From contig OY725488.1 in assembly GCA_963281255.1 (NCBI GenBank), forward strand, positions 11,319,524-11,383,523: DNA of 64,000 bases, given 5' to 3'. Below the pieces are notes generated by a model. The model was given only the letters and a program-made list of their open reading frames with translations, was not told the DNA's origin and ran no database searches. The stretch comes from Aphrocallistes beatrix (Eukaryota > Porifera > Hexactinellida > Sceptrulophora > Aphrocallistidae). The translations under genes and the position numbers were made by a program. Below are positions 1-9,946 of the stretch, one piece after another (position 1 is the first letter of the stretch; each line of letters opens with the position of its first letter).

Positions 1-366
1 GATTTTACAAATGACACAGCGAATCTTATTCGTAATAACGTTTTTCATTTCTGTGAGCAGTTTTTCCTCCTCCTCTATCCACAGCTCTAGCTCAAGTCTG
101 TTGTGAGCATATCGACACTTCTCACCTTGATTACATTTATCTTTAATGTTCAAACGACACAGTTCATTCTCGCTGTTATACTGCCTGCGACGAACTTGAT
201 AATACTTTTTATCTGGATTATAGTATCCGATGTTTATGCCCACCCATTCGCCTCCACATGAGATACAAGTGCCTAGATAACTTGACTCTTCTAAGACTGG
301 AGGATTACTAGTCTTTGTCAGATTGAAACAGTACTTGCACACGGGATAAGTCTCGTATTGACTCAT
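1..366 (-). CDS. CCCH zinc-finger protein, N-terminal part (runs off window)
   Basis: Reading the minus strand from an ATG at 366-364 gives about 122 codons with no stop to base 1, so the gene continues beyond the left edge. The N-terminus has Cys pairs (VCKYC near residue 10 and later CISCGGEW) that could bind zinc. A C-x7-C-x5-C-x3-H motif follows (CRLNIKDKC, then KCRYAH), the CCCH class usually linked to RNA binding. An acidic helix ELELWIEEEEK comes next. CCCH followed by YAH and an E/W-rich helix recalls the ZC3H7 and HELZ groups, but that match is weak. No TATA or other promoter was identified upstream. Family call is fairly sure; orthology is not. Confidence 0.6.
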   Translation of the reverse strand, partial: MSQYETYPVCKYCFNLTKTSNPPVLEESSYLGTCISCGGEWVGINIGYYNPDKKYYQVRRRQYNSENELCRLNIKDKCNQGEKCRYAHNRLELELWIEEEEKLLTEMKNVITNKIRCVICKI

Positions 367-1232
367 TTCATGCTAGTATATTAATTCTATTGGAATAAGG
401 ATACAAAAAATTTCAAATCTTATGCAACTGTAAGAATTAAAGCAGATATTATTCCTGACAGAGTACGATTAAGGACCTTCCCAAATGCTTTGTAATTTTA
501 ACTAAATTTATCTCAATATGGACCAGTTGTGCAGAAATATTTGTAAATTTTAAACTGAATGTTCACACATAAAAGGTAGATTGTAGTTGATGGTATTATT
601 TGATAGATCATATATTTACCGATAATACACCTGGATAACCAAATTGACATTTTGGCAGTACAAATAATTTGCTCCATAACTTTGAAACTGTTTTATTTCA
701 GGCAATTGAAATGTACAATCGGTGAACAGAAAATTAAAATTATCAATCAAATTGTACCATCTATTAGTGTCTAGTTTGCCATCTTTGAAATAGAACTCTA
801 ATCAGTTAAATTACACTTACTTATGAATGCAGGAATGTGCAAACGTTCCAATGAAAATTTACGCATATTTCTAAACAACTGTTCCGTGGTGAGATCTACA
901 CTTATTGAGCATTCATAATGTTATTCGGAATAAAATAGCCTAAATTCGTTTCAAGTATTGCTTGTTACGCAGCATGATGATAACAAACATATTTTAACAA
1001 CGGATTCGGGTACTACGATATATTGTTTGTATAATTTATTACTAGCATAAATTACTAAAGTCTATCGTACACAGAAAATGATTTCTAATATTGTGAAATC
1101 ACATTAAGTTACAATTTCGTCCTTGGTCCAAAAAATAAAACTTGTGCCACTGATTTCGTATGCTATTATCAAACAAACAAAATATAAAAGATATGTCAAA
1201 TAAAAGCACATTCTAAAATGACGGACAATATG
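367..1232. other. Intergenic, AT-rich, one foldback repeat copy
   Basis: No gene seen. The stretch lies between the CCCH gene and the 3' end of the first 7TM gene. It contains a foldback repeat (570-775) and the repeat-family flank after it (about 775-890), also present after the copy at 7735. Confidence 0.5.
570..775. repeat. Foldback MITE, copy 1
   Basis: One of four related copies (also about 3446-3675, 7735-7976, 13253-13407). The right arm carries GCTCCATAACTTTGAAACTG; the left arm carries its inverted, diverged complement, so the element folds on itself. Left boundary is approximate. Confidence 0.55.
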
Positions 1233-2351
1233 CTAAGTTATGAGAAGTGGATCCGTAAGGCTGGGGGTGAATCTAGTACGAACTCTACCAAATCGATACT
1301 TCAATGCTTTCCAAAGTTTCCCACCAAAAAATGCAATTGTGACGAACAAATACTGAGAGCCAATCACGATAAATGCGATTACAATCAAAATGGTGGAGAT
1401 CCATGCTACAATCTCACTACTGATGTGTAGATACTCGATCTGTTGGTTTGAGGTCAGTAATGGTTCGTAGTATGGAGTCCCATAGAGATCATGGAATAGA
1501 CAGGGACCGTAATAAACTGCTGTCGCAATAATGAAGAAGGAAATCTGAAGAAAACCATGCACAAGTACACTTAAAAAACCTATTCCCATCAAACTCATAA
1601 TGATAGCGAAATGGTAGCAACTTTTCACTGATCTTCTGACCATCTGACTGCTCCTGCCTCTAACTTTAAATTCTACAGACCTCCATTTCAGTGTTTTGTA
1701 AAAAATTTGAGTCTGCTTTGCCCACAAATAGAAATAAACAGTGTTGACAACAGGGTAAAGCATCTTTTGAAGGATAAATAATTGAGGAACAGATCCTGCA
1801 ACGATCAGAGCAACACCGATCAAAGATGTAACCACAAGCATGCATCTTATAAATGGAAATGTTTTGCCATTTACATCATGGTATTTGACATCTAGATATC
1901 TCATGAGGCATATCACAAGTGCAAGGGAAAATATTGTTGCAGCATTTCCTAGAGAAAGAAAAACTGCTGCGATTGGATTAGCAATTACTTTTAAATCAGT
2001 ATTGTAAATGGTCCCTATTGTGCAATTAATAATTTGGTTGTGATCTAATGAAATCACCAAAAAACTGGATTCAAACATTCCAAATGAACATATTTCGATG
2101 ATGCTTATTATTAGCAAAAAGAAATACTTAACAATTTCAACTTTGTAATGCAGTGCTGCCTCTGATGAATTACCGAATATATCAGTTTTAGATTCTTCCA
2201 TGGACTCACGATATAATCGAACGAAATATAGAATCCTCTTTACGAAGTAGATATCCCACAGCACTGATAATCCAATCATTATACATACACAGAGGATAAA
2301 CAAGTATTCTATGTAACTTTTGAAATTATGAATATAATCGTTGGACATCAT
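1233..2351 (-). CDS. 7TM GPCR-like protein, array copy 1
   Basis: Intronless 372-codon frame. About seven hydrophobic segments lie near residues 15-37, 74-100, 124-149, 166-195, 196-211, 246-280 and 312-345. Basic segments fall after TM1 (KRILYFVRLYRE), between TM5 and TM6 (WRSVEFKVRGR, MVRRSVKS) and in the C-tail (GGKLWKALKYRFGRVRTR). By the positive-inside rule this predicts N-out/C-in, like a GPCR. A sequon with adjacent Cys (NCT, N109) falls in the first predicted outer loop. I recognise no named receptor family and no DRY or NPxxY motif. The start is the first ATG downstream of a TATAAAAA box; the other copies begin at the equivalent Met. Three paralogues follow on the same strand. Chemosensory or other receptor function is inference only. 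Confidence 0.8.
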   Translation of the reverse strand: MMSNDYIHNFKSYIEYLFILCVCIMIGLSVLWDIYFVKRILYFVRLYRESMEESKTDIFGNSSEAALHYKVEIVKYFFLLIISIIEICSFGMFESSFLVISLDHNQIINCTIGTIYNTDLKVIANPIAAVFLSLGNAATIFSLALVICLMRYLDVKYHDVNGKTFPFIRCMLVVTSLIGVALIVAGSVPQLFILQKMLYPVVNTVYFYLWAKQTQIFYKTLKWRSVEFKVRGRSSQMVRRSVKSCYHFAIIMSLMGIGFLSVLVHGFLQISFFIIATAVYYGPCLFHDLYGTPYYEPLLTSNQQIEYLHISSEIVAWISTILIVIAFIVIGSQYLFVTIAFFGGKLWKALKYRFGRVRTRFTPSLTDPLLIT

Positions 2352-2384
2352 TATTAGCTCTTTGCATGATTATTCTGCTCTGTG

Positions 2385-2392
2385 TTTTTATA
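2385..2392 (-). promoter_or_regulatory. TATA box of 7TM copy 1
   Basis: TATAAAAA on the minus strand, 34 bases before the ATG. The same box sits 38, 38 and 39 bases before the ATG of copies 2, 3 and 4. Predicted leaders are therefore only about 10-20 nt. Confidence 0.6.
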
Positions 2393-3445
2393 GTTTTTCT
2401 AAATTGCATCTACTGACTGCACATATTATAGAGGGAAATGTCTCATAGACATGACACGAGGGAGATTCAAATAGGAGGAATCTCCATCATTACATAACAC
2501 CAATAATATCGATTTCTCCCTGATACAGTAGTATATCCTATTTCGTAATAGGACTGAGTAAAGGATAATTCAAATGAACTCCACCTCAACAGTGAAGTAG
2601 TTTCCCATTGAGATATGTGTGCTATAGCCTATTCTATTATAAGACCTCAGAATGCAAATATGCACCAGGGAAGCAAAATTGATCATTATATCAATGAGCA
2701 ACAGGCTATATTGGGGCCGAATTTTTCTGAACTGTTTTTGTGGGCCGGTTCAGCTGAAAAATGGAATGTTCCTGCATTTCTATGGAAAGCATTTTATTCA
2801 ATTGAAGCAATAATTAGACAATTTATAAGATATAGCCGAAAAGGTAAATTGTTCTACAACTCTCAAACCTTTAAATTTGAATTTCAAATTGAATCATAGC
2901 ACTTACACTTAATAAGGAGCATCCAATAAGAAGGGTTTTCCAGATATGGCCTCATTTGAACATATTGCTTTTCTATAAAAACACAAGAACATTCCATTGA
3001 GAAAAAGTTTTCTGAATCACCCAGTCCCCCAGTTTGATTCTGTTCGAAAATCATGTATCTTTAAAGTGTGCTTAAAACATTTCAGAAAATCGCTACAAAT
3101 TCAACTCTATAGCTGTTATTCAATGATGATAATACAATTATAACTTCTATTAATTAACAAGGTTAACAACTTTAGGTTCACCATATAAAAATGCATTCCT
3201 ATTTACTTGTAGCCATAACTAATTAGCCTGCAGTTGCTCTTAACTCAAGAATTATGGCACTCGTAAAATATATCTTGTGAATATAATATGAAGGGATTAC
3301 TTATGTAATTAAATCCCAAATACAACGTAATGAAAGTTGGGTGGATTCTTATAAAGATTTAGTATTTATACTAGTCTGTGAGTCCAGAAGCAAATTTTCA
3401 TGAATTGGTATCTGTTAAGGTGCCAAGTATGATAACAGCTACACT
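2393..3445. other. Intergenic, no gene recognised
   Basis: AT-rich spacer upstream of 7TM copy 1. An open stretch at 2615-2899 on the plus strand has no recognisable domain and no counterpart in the paralogous spacers, so it is not called. Confidence 0.4.
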
Positions 3446-3675
3446 CTAACAGATGATATTTGATAGATAACATTAATTTCATATTCACCAATAATACACT
3501 TCGAATGCCAAAATATGTATGATAGTTTCAAAGTTATGGAGCAAATTACTTGTACGCTCAAAATGATAATTTGCGCCATAACTTTGAAACTGTTATACTT
3601 AGGCAATCGAAGTGTATAATCGGTGAATAGAAAGTTAATATCATCCATCAAATTGTACCATTTATCAGTGTCTAG
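3446..3675. repeat. Foldback MITE, copy 2
   Basis: Two arms in inverted orientation around about 3560: TAGTTTCAAAGTTATGGAGC on the left and GCGCCATAACTTTGAAACTG on the right, followed outward by inverted AATACACTTCG and CGAAGTGTAT blocks. Confidence 0.65.
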
Positions 3676-4501
3676 TTTGTCGTCTTTGAGATATAACTCA
3701 AATTAAGGAGATCCAAATAGGAAGAATCTCCATCATTACCTCATAGCAATTATATTGAATTTACCCTGATATATTACATATATCCTATTTCATAATATGA
3801 CCTGAGTAAAGGATAATTTATATAAATTCCTATTCTCAATCTTGGTGAGGTTAGCATGTAAATGATTCCATCGAGTTGAGTTGATTTGAATGCTAATTTA
3901 TAGCTTAAAAGTACATTCATTCACATTAGCAGGAGTAACTAAGTAATGAATTCACAAATGTAAACTTGTATCGGATAATATGAATTAATGCTAACAAAAA
4001 ATAACTACACCAAGGGACTTATCTTAAGTTAGCATCTTCATATTCCTTCACTGTATTATTTTGATCAAAAATTAACTTACATTAAAAAATTTGATCCATA
4101 AATTAATGTTGAATTGAAAAGGCACTTTTGTATAAAGCAAAAGTGCGCATCAAAGAAGGGTACTCCAGTTGCCCACTCCTTTCGAAATGGTAGGAGTGGA
4201 AAGTGGAGCGCTGCTTTAGTATATTAGGACAACGGATTCCATACTCTGATGTGTATTTTATGATATACTGGTAATACATTTCTGAGGTCTATTGAACCCG
4301 GGGAAAGAATTTTGGTTTCATGATGTAAATTCTCCTACCTCTACTAATTCATCCATGATCCAAAAATTATAGAGTATACCATTGCCTTAGCGTATAGAAT
4401 GCTATGTAATTAATCATTTGTTCTTAATCAAATAAGCAAAGAAAACAAAAAAAAAAAACATATGTTAAATAAAACCAGACTCTAAAATGACAGATAAGAT
4501 G
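3676..4501. other. Intergenic spacer between 7TM copies 1 and 2
   Basis: No gene seen. Parts (about 3700-4000 and 4130-4270) resemble the promoter-side flank and distal spacer of the other copies, so this is a shortened version of the duplicated spacer. Confidence 0.45.
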
Positions 4502-5623
4502 CTAGGTTATGAGAAGTGGGTCAGTAAGGCTGGGAGTGAATCTAGTACGAACTCTACCAAATCGATACTTCAATGCCTTCCAAAGTTTCCCACCAAAAAA
4601 TGCAATTGTGAGGAATATGTAGGGAGAGCCGATCACGATATAAGTAATTACAACCAAAATGGCGGAAAACCATGCTACAATCTCACTACTGATGTGTAGA
4701 TACTCGATCTGTTGGTTTGAAGTCAGTAATGGCTCATAGTATGGAGTCCCATAGAGATGATGGAATAGACAGGGACCGTAATAAACTGCTGTCGCAATAA
4801 TGAAGAAGGAAATATGAAGAAACAAATTCAAAAGCATACTTAAAAAGCCTATTCCCATCAAAGTCATAATGAAAGCGAAATGATAGCAACTTTTGATTGA
4901 TCTTCTGACCATCTGACTGCTCCTACCTCTAACTTTAAATTCTACAGACCTCCACTTCAGTGTTTTGTAAAAGGTTCGACTCTGTTTAACCCACAAATAG
5001 AAATAGACAGAAAAGGTAACAAGGTAAAGCATCTTTTGAAGGATAAATAACTGAGGAACAGATCCTGCGACAATCAGAGCAACACCGAGCAAAGATGTAA
5101 CTACAAACATGCATCTTATAAATGGAAATGTTTTGGCATTTACATCATGGTATTTGACATCTAGATATCTCATGAGACATATTACCAGTGCACCGGAAAA
5201 TATTGTTGCAGTATTTCCTAGAGAAAGAAAAACTGCTGCGATTGGGTTAGCAATTACTAGTAAATCAATACTGTAAATGGTCCCTATTGTGCAATTATTA
5301 ATTTGGTTGTGATCTAAAGAAATCACCAAAAAAATAGACTCATACATTCCAAATGTACATATTTCCATGAGACCTATCATTATCAAGAAGAAATACTTAA
5401 CAATTTCAACTTTGTAATGGAGTGCTGCCTCTGAAGAATTACCGAATATATCAGTTTTAGATTCTTCCATGGATTCACGATACAATCGAACAAAGTATAG
5501 AATCCTCTTTACGAAGTAGATATCCCACAGCACTGATAACCCAATCATTAAACATAAAAAGGGGAAAAATAAGTATTCTATGTATTTATCAATATTATAA
5601 ATATAGCTGTTGGACATCATCAT
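4502..5623 (-). CDS. 7TM GPCR-like protein, array copy 2
   Basis: Intronless member of the same family as 1233-2351, with the same seven hydrophobic segments, NCT loop motif, basic third inner loop and C-terminal tail ending TDPLLIT. The frame stays open upstream to an ATG at 5728, but that ATG is upstream of the TATA box at 5661-5668 and has no counterpart in copies 1 and 4. The start is therefore placed in the MMMSN cluster at 5623-5615. The first ~115 codons and about 350 bp upstream are nearly identical to copy 3, while later parts differ, a mosaic suggesting recent duplication or gene conversion. Function unknown. Confidence 0.8.
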   Translation of the reverse strand: MMMSNSYIYNIDKYIEYLFFPFLCLMIGLSVLWDIYFVKRILYFVRLYRESMEESKTDIFGNSSEAALHYKVEIVKYFFLIMIGLMEICTFGMYESIFLVISLDHNQINNCTIGTIYSIDLLVIANPIAAVFLSLGNTATIFSGALVICLMRYLDVKYHDVNAKTFPFIRCMFVVTSLLGVALIVAGSVPQLFILQKMLYLVTFSVYFYLWVKQSRTFYKTLKWRSVEFKVRGRSSQMVRRSIKSCYHFAFIMTLMGIGFLSMLLNLFLHISFFIIATAVYYGPCLFHHLYGTPYYEPLLTSNQQIEYLHISSEIVAWFSAILVVITYIVIGSPYIFLTIAFFGGKLWKALKYRFGRVRTRFTPSLTDPLLIT

Positions 5624-5660
5624 TATTACTATAGCTGTTTGAAAGATTGATATGCTCGTG

Positions 5661-5668
5661 TTTTTATA
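5661..5668 (-). promoter_or_regulatory. TATA box of 7TM copy 2
   Basis: TATAAAAA on the minus strand in the conserved context AAAAACTATAAAAACACG, 38 bases before the chosen ATG. Confidence 0.6.
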
Positions 5669-6697
5669 GTTTTTCCACAATTTCATGGATTGAGTATACA
5701 CACATATTATAGAGGGAAATGTCTTCATATTATATGGATGATTACATAAAACGGGTTTAAATTAGAGAAATCCCCATCATTACCTAATAGCAATAGGATT
5801 GATTCCGCCCTGATACATTATATCCTATTTCGTAATAGTTTTTACAGCTTAAAATTACATCAGTCACAGTCTCAGGAGTAACTAAGCTATGAATTCACAA
5901 CTGTAAACTTGTATCGGATAATATGAATGAATGCTAACAAAAAAGAACTACACCACAGGACTTATTTTAATTTAGCATTTTATCTCTCATCACTGTAATG
6001 TAGTAATTACACATTGATGCTTACAGTGATAACTTCAACCCTTATTGAAGTAGGATTGCTTAATCAATTATTGTGTGCACTTTGATTGAAAATTAATGTT
6101 GAATTGAAAAGGCACATAGGTACAGGGCAAAAGCGGGTTTCAAAGTACGGAGCTATGGAGGGCGTTCCTTTCGAAATGGTAGGAGTGGAAAGTGGATCGC
6201 GACCACTGGGACGCACTCCTTTTAACAACGTTTGTTTCAGAATCTCCTCTTGAAAAGTTTTCTCGATGTTTTGTTTGCTGAAGTAAATTCATTCTATTAG
6301 AAAGTGACCATAAAATATAATCGCTTTGAATATATCACTTAGTGTTCAACTTTTCGATATTTTCGATTTTTTAATAAAACTTCAATGCATAATTCATTAT
6401 TTTCTTAAGTAATTTGTTCGAAAAGTATTTTAAAAGAATTCATAGAGGTGTCCTAAATTCCAAGAGCGCTTATAAGATTGATCCATTTAGAAATGCAGAG
6501 GCAGCAGCGATTATTAAGAATTACTATTAGATACACATATGTTTGTTAATTATCAATGCCAATGAATTCATTACAATTGTAATGTACGGCAGATTCGTTG
6601 CCTGCCAACTTGAGTTTATGTACATATCTACTGTAAACAACATTGATTAAATAGCGGGAATAAAATTAAGCTACATAACTATACTCCTGAACAAAGG
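5669..6697. other. Duplicated spacer, block A
   Basis: No gene. Strongly similar to 11036-11960 (block B), including the 5' flank of the 7TM gene, the TCGCGACCACTGGGACGCAC segment and the tail at 6590-6697. Block A has about 105 bp near 6480-6590 that block B lacks. Confidence 0.6.
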
Positions 6698-6699
6698 TA

Positions 6700-7244
6700 C
6701 AAGGGTGGGCTGAAAAGTTTTGAGAACTAATACTATTTTTGTAAGCTAGTCAACTTTTAATAGCATTAAATTAATGATCCATATGTGTTTAGTAATTATA
6801 AACAATCGCAAGTATCTAAAGTACTCCCAACAAGTGAAATTTTACTTTTCTTTGTCTGGTGGTCAACTAAAAAGGATTTTTTAAATTGAGCATCGTGCTG
6901 TGATCCTGTACACATATCTCGTGTCTCACAGGCCAGATTTAAACGTAGAACTCAGAAGAACTCAACCATCCCCCACACAGTCCTGATTTAACTGGAAGTG
7001 ACTGTACTTATTTAGAAATTGAAATTTCACTTAAAGGGGACCCGATTTAAGGACGATGAGTCCTTGAGAACGGAGGTTGAGACATGATTAAAGTCCAGTC
7101 AGAAAAGTTTTACTATTCTGGAAACCAGGCGTTAAAATATATATGTACTCACTAAACACATATGGATCATTAATTTAATGCTGTTAAAAGTTGTCTAGCT
7201 TACAAAAATAGTATTAGTTCTCAAAACTTTTCAGCCCACCCTTG
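6700..7244. mobile_element. Mariner-type element, internally decayed
   Basis: Inverted termini: CAAGGGTGGGCTGAAAAGTT on the left and its complement AACTTTTCAGCCCACCCTTG on the right, extending tens of bases inward. Flanked by TA on both sides (6698-6699, 7245-7246). Around 6965-7070 different plus frames encode NHPPHSPDL and KLKFHLKGTRFKDDE, like the C-terminal catalytic part of mariner transposases, broken by frameshifts and stops. The paralogous site near 11968 is empty with a single TA, confirming the boundaries. Not autonomous. Confidence 0.85.
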
Positions 7245-7372
7245 TATTTGTACAAAGTGTTATTTCTCATTCAATTAGTGCTAAAATGATTTGAACTCAA
7301 TTACTTACTCACAGCAATTATCAAATGTCATAATGCACCATTTACATCTATAGTCAAGCCTCTAAAATACGA

Positions 7373-7510
7373 AGCGGGGTTGCCGTGGGAATTCCCATGG
7401 AAAAAAACACATGTTCCCATATGGGATCGGAATGGGAATGACTTTAAGGCTATGGGAATCTGTGGGTTTCTGTGGGAATAGGATGGGAATTGAAATTCAA
7501 TTCCCACGGC
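7373..7510. repeat. GGGAAT-type low-complexity repeat, copy A
   Basis: Imperfect tandem GGGAAT/GGGATG motifs that give a spurious minus-strand open frame. A counterpart lies at 12751-12905 in the duplicated spacer. Confidence 0.6.
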
Positions 7511-7734
7511 AAACCTGACAAGTTTGATTTTTGAACCAAGGATGAAATAGTAGAGTAATGCGATACCACAAGCATAAACAAACAATACATCAGAGTACCC
7601 AAATCCGTTGCTAGAATGTGTTTTGCCATCATCATATCACACAACAAGCAATATTTAAAACGAATTTATGTGATTTTCTAGCCCATTATATACAGTCCTA
7701 GTGACATTATAAATGCTCAATAAGTGTAGGACAA
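7511..7734. other. Duplicated spacer, block A, distal part
   Basis: No gene. Matches 12930-13145 in block B closely. Confidence 0.55.
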
Positions 7735-7976
7735 ATGCTAACCATACTAAATGATACCATTTGATAGATAATAATATCTTTCAATTCACCGTTAATACAC
7801 TTCGATTGCCTAAATATAATAGTTTCAAAGCTATGGATCAAATTGTCATTTTGGACGTACAAAGTAAATTTGCTCCATAACTTTGAAACTGTTATACTTA
7901 GGCAATCGAATGGATTATCGGTGAATAGGAAGTTACATGTTATCTATTAAATGGTACCATGTAATAGTCTCTAGCA
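7735..7976. repeat. Foldback MITE, copy 3
   Basis: Outer arms AATGCTA...GATACCATTTGATAGA on the left and the inverted TTATCTATTAAATGGTACC...TAGCATT on the right; the inner arms carry the GCTCCATAACTTTGAAACTG core and its complement. Confidence 0.65.
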
Positions 7977-8428
7977 TTGCTGACTTTGAGATATAGCCCA
8001 AATCAGTCAAATTACATTTCCTTAGCAACGCAAGAATGTGCAAACGTTCCAATGAAGATCTAAGCATATTTCCAAACAACTGGTGCATAGATTTCCTATA
8101 AAACAGATATAAAAGTGCCTAAATTTGTTCCCAAATGGCTCGTTGCGCAGCATGAAGGCGAAAAACACATCATGACAACGGATTCCAGTACTGAGATGTG
8201 TTTTATATACTGATAACACATTTCTGAGGTCTGTCATATCCTGGCAAACAATTTGGGTTTGAAGTAGGTTTCAAATCGAGGTTGCCACCTCTCAAATGTA
8301 AATATAACCACTCTATCTATTAACTGCTGTATTATTGGATCGTAAAAAGTTGTAATACAATTCCATTTCTTATTTTTTTGAAGAACAAGAATAGTAGAAA
8401 TGCATACTGAATCCATAAATTATCACTA
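7977..8428. other. Spacer, no gene
   Basis: AT-rich. 7977-8130 resembles the flank at 775-930. 8330-8428 matches 13405-13440 joined to 14160-14230 in block B, where a 700-bp element is inserted. Confidence 0.5.
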
Positions 8429-8437
8429 TAACCAATA

Positions 8438-9639
8438 ATTAAAATGCTAGGATTTTTTTATTTATTTGTTGGTGTGTTTGTCCGAATTGATTGAAGACTT
8501 GGGAAGTCGTAGAGGTGTGAAAATTTGCATGTAGGTGTCAAATGATATACCTACGATTAAGTTCTAAGATCTAAGCGAAATTTTCACATCTCTGCAAAAA
8601 AAATGGAAAACAATTTTTCGCACCTTTTCTATACAAACTAAATGACTACACTATTACAATAGAAATCATTGTACCAGTACGACACTACAATAAATAGACC
8701 GTCATTGTTATTAATATTTCAAAACCACAACTTATGTTTGATATCTTAAATATATTATAGTGTATGGCTATAAAAAAGATTATTTGCATATTTTCACACC
8801 TTTATATACATATTTTCACACCATTTGATGAATTTTGAAAATAATGCTAGAGACTAGCTTCCAACGGTTGACATGGGGTTTTTAGGGATGTAGATTTCGA
8901 ATATCATATTTTCAGATCGATATGATAAATTATTTGTTTACTTTTGTTTACAATAGATACATAAAGTAAACAAATTACAAAAATAGGCTAGAGACTAGAT
9001 TCCAACGGTTGACATGGGGTTTTTAGGGGTGTAGATTTCGAATATCATATTTTCAGATCGATATGATAAATTATTTGTTTACTTTTGTTTACAATAGATA
9101 CATAAAGTAAACAAATTACAAAAATAGGCTAGAGACCAGATTCCAACGGTTGACATGGGGTTTTTAGGGGTGTAGATTTCGAATATCATATTTTCAGATC
9201 GATAATATAAATTATTTGTTTACTTTTGTTTACAATAGATACATAAAGTAAACAAATTACAAAAATAGGCTAGAGACTAGATTCCAACGGTTGACATGGG
9301 GTTTTTAGGGGTGTAGATTTCGAATATCATATTTTCAGATCGATATGATAAATTATTTGTTTACTTTTGTTTACAATATATACATAAAGTAAACAAATTA
9401 CAAAATAGGCTAGAGACTAGATTCCAACGGTTTACATGGTGTTTTCAGTGGTGTAGATTTCGAATATCATATTTTCAGATCGAAATGATAAATTAATCGT
9501 ATACTTTTGTTTACAATATTCATATTAGTAAAACATTCCCAAAATAAGTTAGATTGAGCAACTTCAGGCGCCCGCAGGGAGACTCTGCGGACACACAGTG
9601 TCCGCAAGCCGCGCAGCGCAAGCAAGCGAAGCGCGCTTG
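8438..9639. mobile_element. Composite repeat element with GC-rich hairpin end
   Basis: Left end ATTAAAATGCTAGGATTT, right end AAGCGAAGCGCGCTTG, flanked by a 9-bp direct repeat TAACCAATA (8429-8437 and 9640-9648). The paralogous site near 14230 is empty. Inside are about 160 bp of left-end sequence shared with 14422 and 39905, then five 141-bp tandem units (8846-9540), then an 80-bp GC-rich tail with a hairpin GCGGACAC/GTGTCCGC. No transposase is visible and the class is unresolved. It lies just downstream of 7TM copy 3. Confidence 0.65.
8846..9540. repeat. 141-bp tandem repeat, five units
   Basis: Units start at 8846, 8987, 9128, 9269 and 9409 with GCTAGAGAC, giving a 140-141 bp period. Each contains TCCAACGGTT(G/T)ACATGG and the inverted pair TTTGTTTAC / GTAAACAAA. 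The last unit is the most diverged. Confidence 0.9.
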
Positions 9640-9648
9640 TAACCAATA

Positions 9649-9946
9649 AAATTTGAATGAGAAATTTTAGAGGACATCGCCAAACGTCCTAAAATTGACT
9701 ATAACCCATAGCTACTGTATACTCGTACATGGTTCAATATCAAAGAGTACACCGCACCAAGCTGAATGCAATATTATATAATGAACTCAATTATTTTTAA
9801 TCAAACAAGCAAACAAAACAAACAAGATATGTAAAATAGAACCACATTCCAAAATGACAGATAATATGCTAGGTTATGAGAAGTGGGTCAGTAAGGCTGG
9901 GAGTGAATCTAGTACGAACTCTACCAAATCGATACTTTAATGCCTT
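9649..9946. other. 3' flank of 7TM copy 3
   Basis: Matches 14232-14416, the counterpart flank near copy 4. 9869-9946 is the former coding tail of copy 3 lying beyond its premature stop. Confidence 0.5.

Noticed and set aside
2615..2899. Plus-strand open frame of 94 codons
   Set aside because: AT-rich, no domain, no counterpart in the paralogous spacers; consistent with chance.
5624..5728. Longer N-termini for 7TM copies 2 and 3 (from ATG at 5728 and 11095)
   Set aside because: The extra codons lie across and upstream of the conserved TATA box and are absent in copies 1 and 4.
7328..7647. Overlapping minus-strand open frames rich in Pro, His and Ser
   Set aside because: Produced by the GGGAAT low-complexity repeat, which also occurs at 12751-12905.
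8846..9540. Possible CRISPR-like array
   Set aside because: Contiguous 141-bp tandem units without unique spacers, in a eukaryotic context; satellite-type repeat. The same applies to the 65-bp array at 45318-45760.
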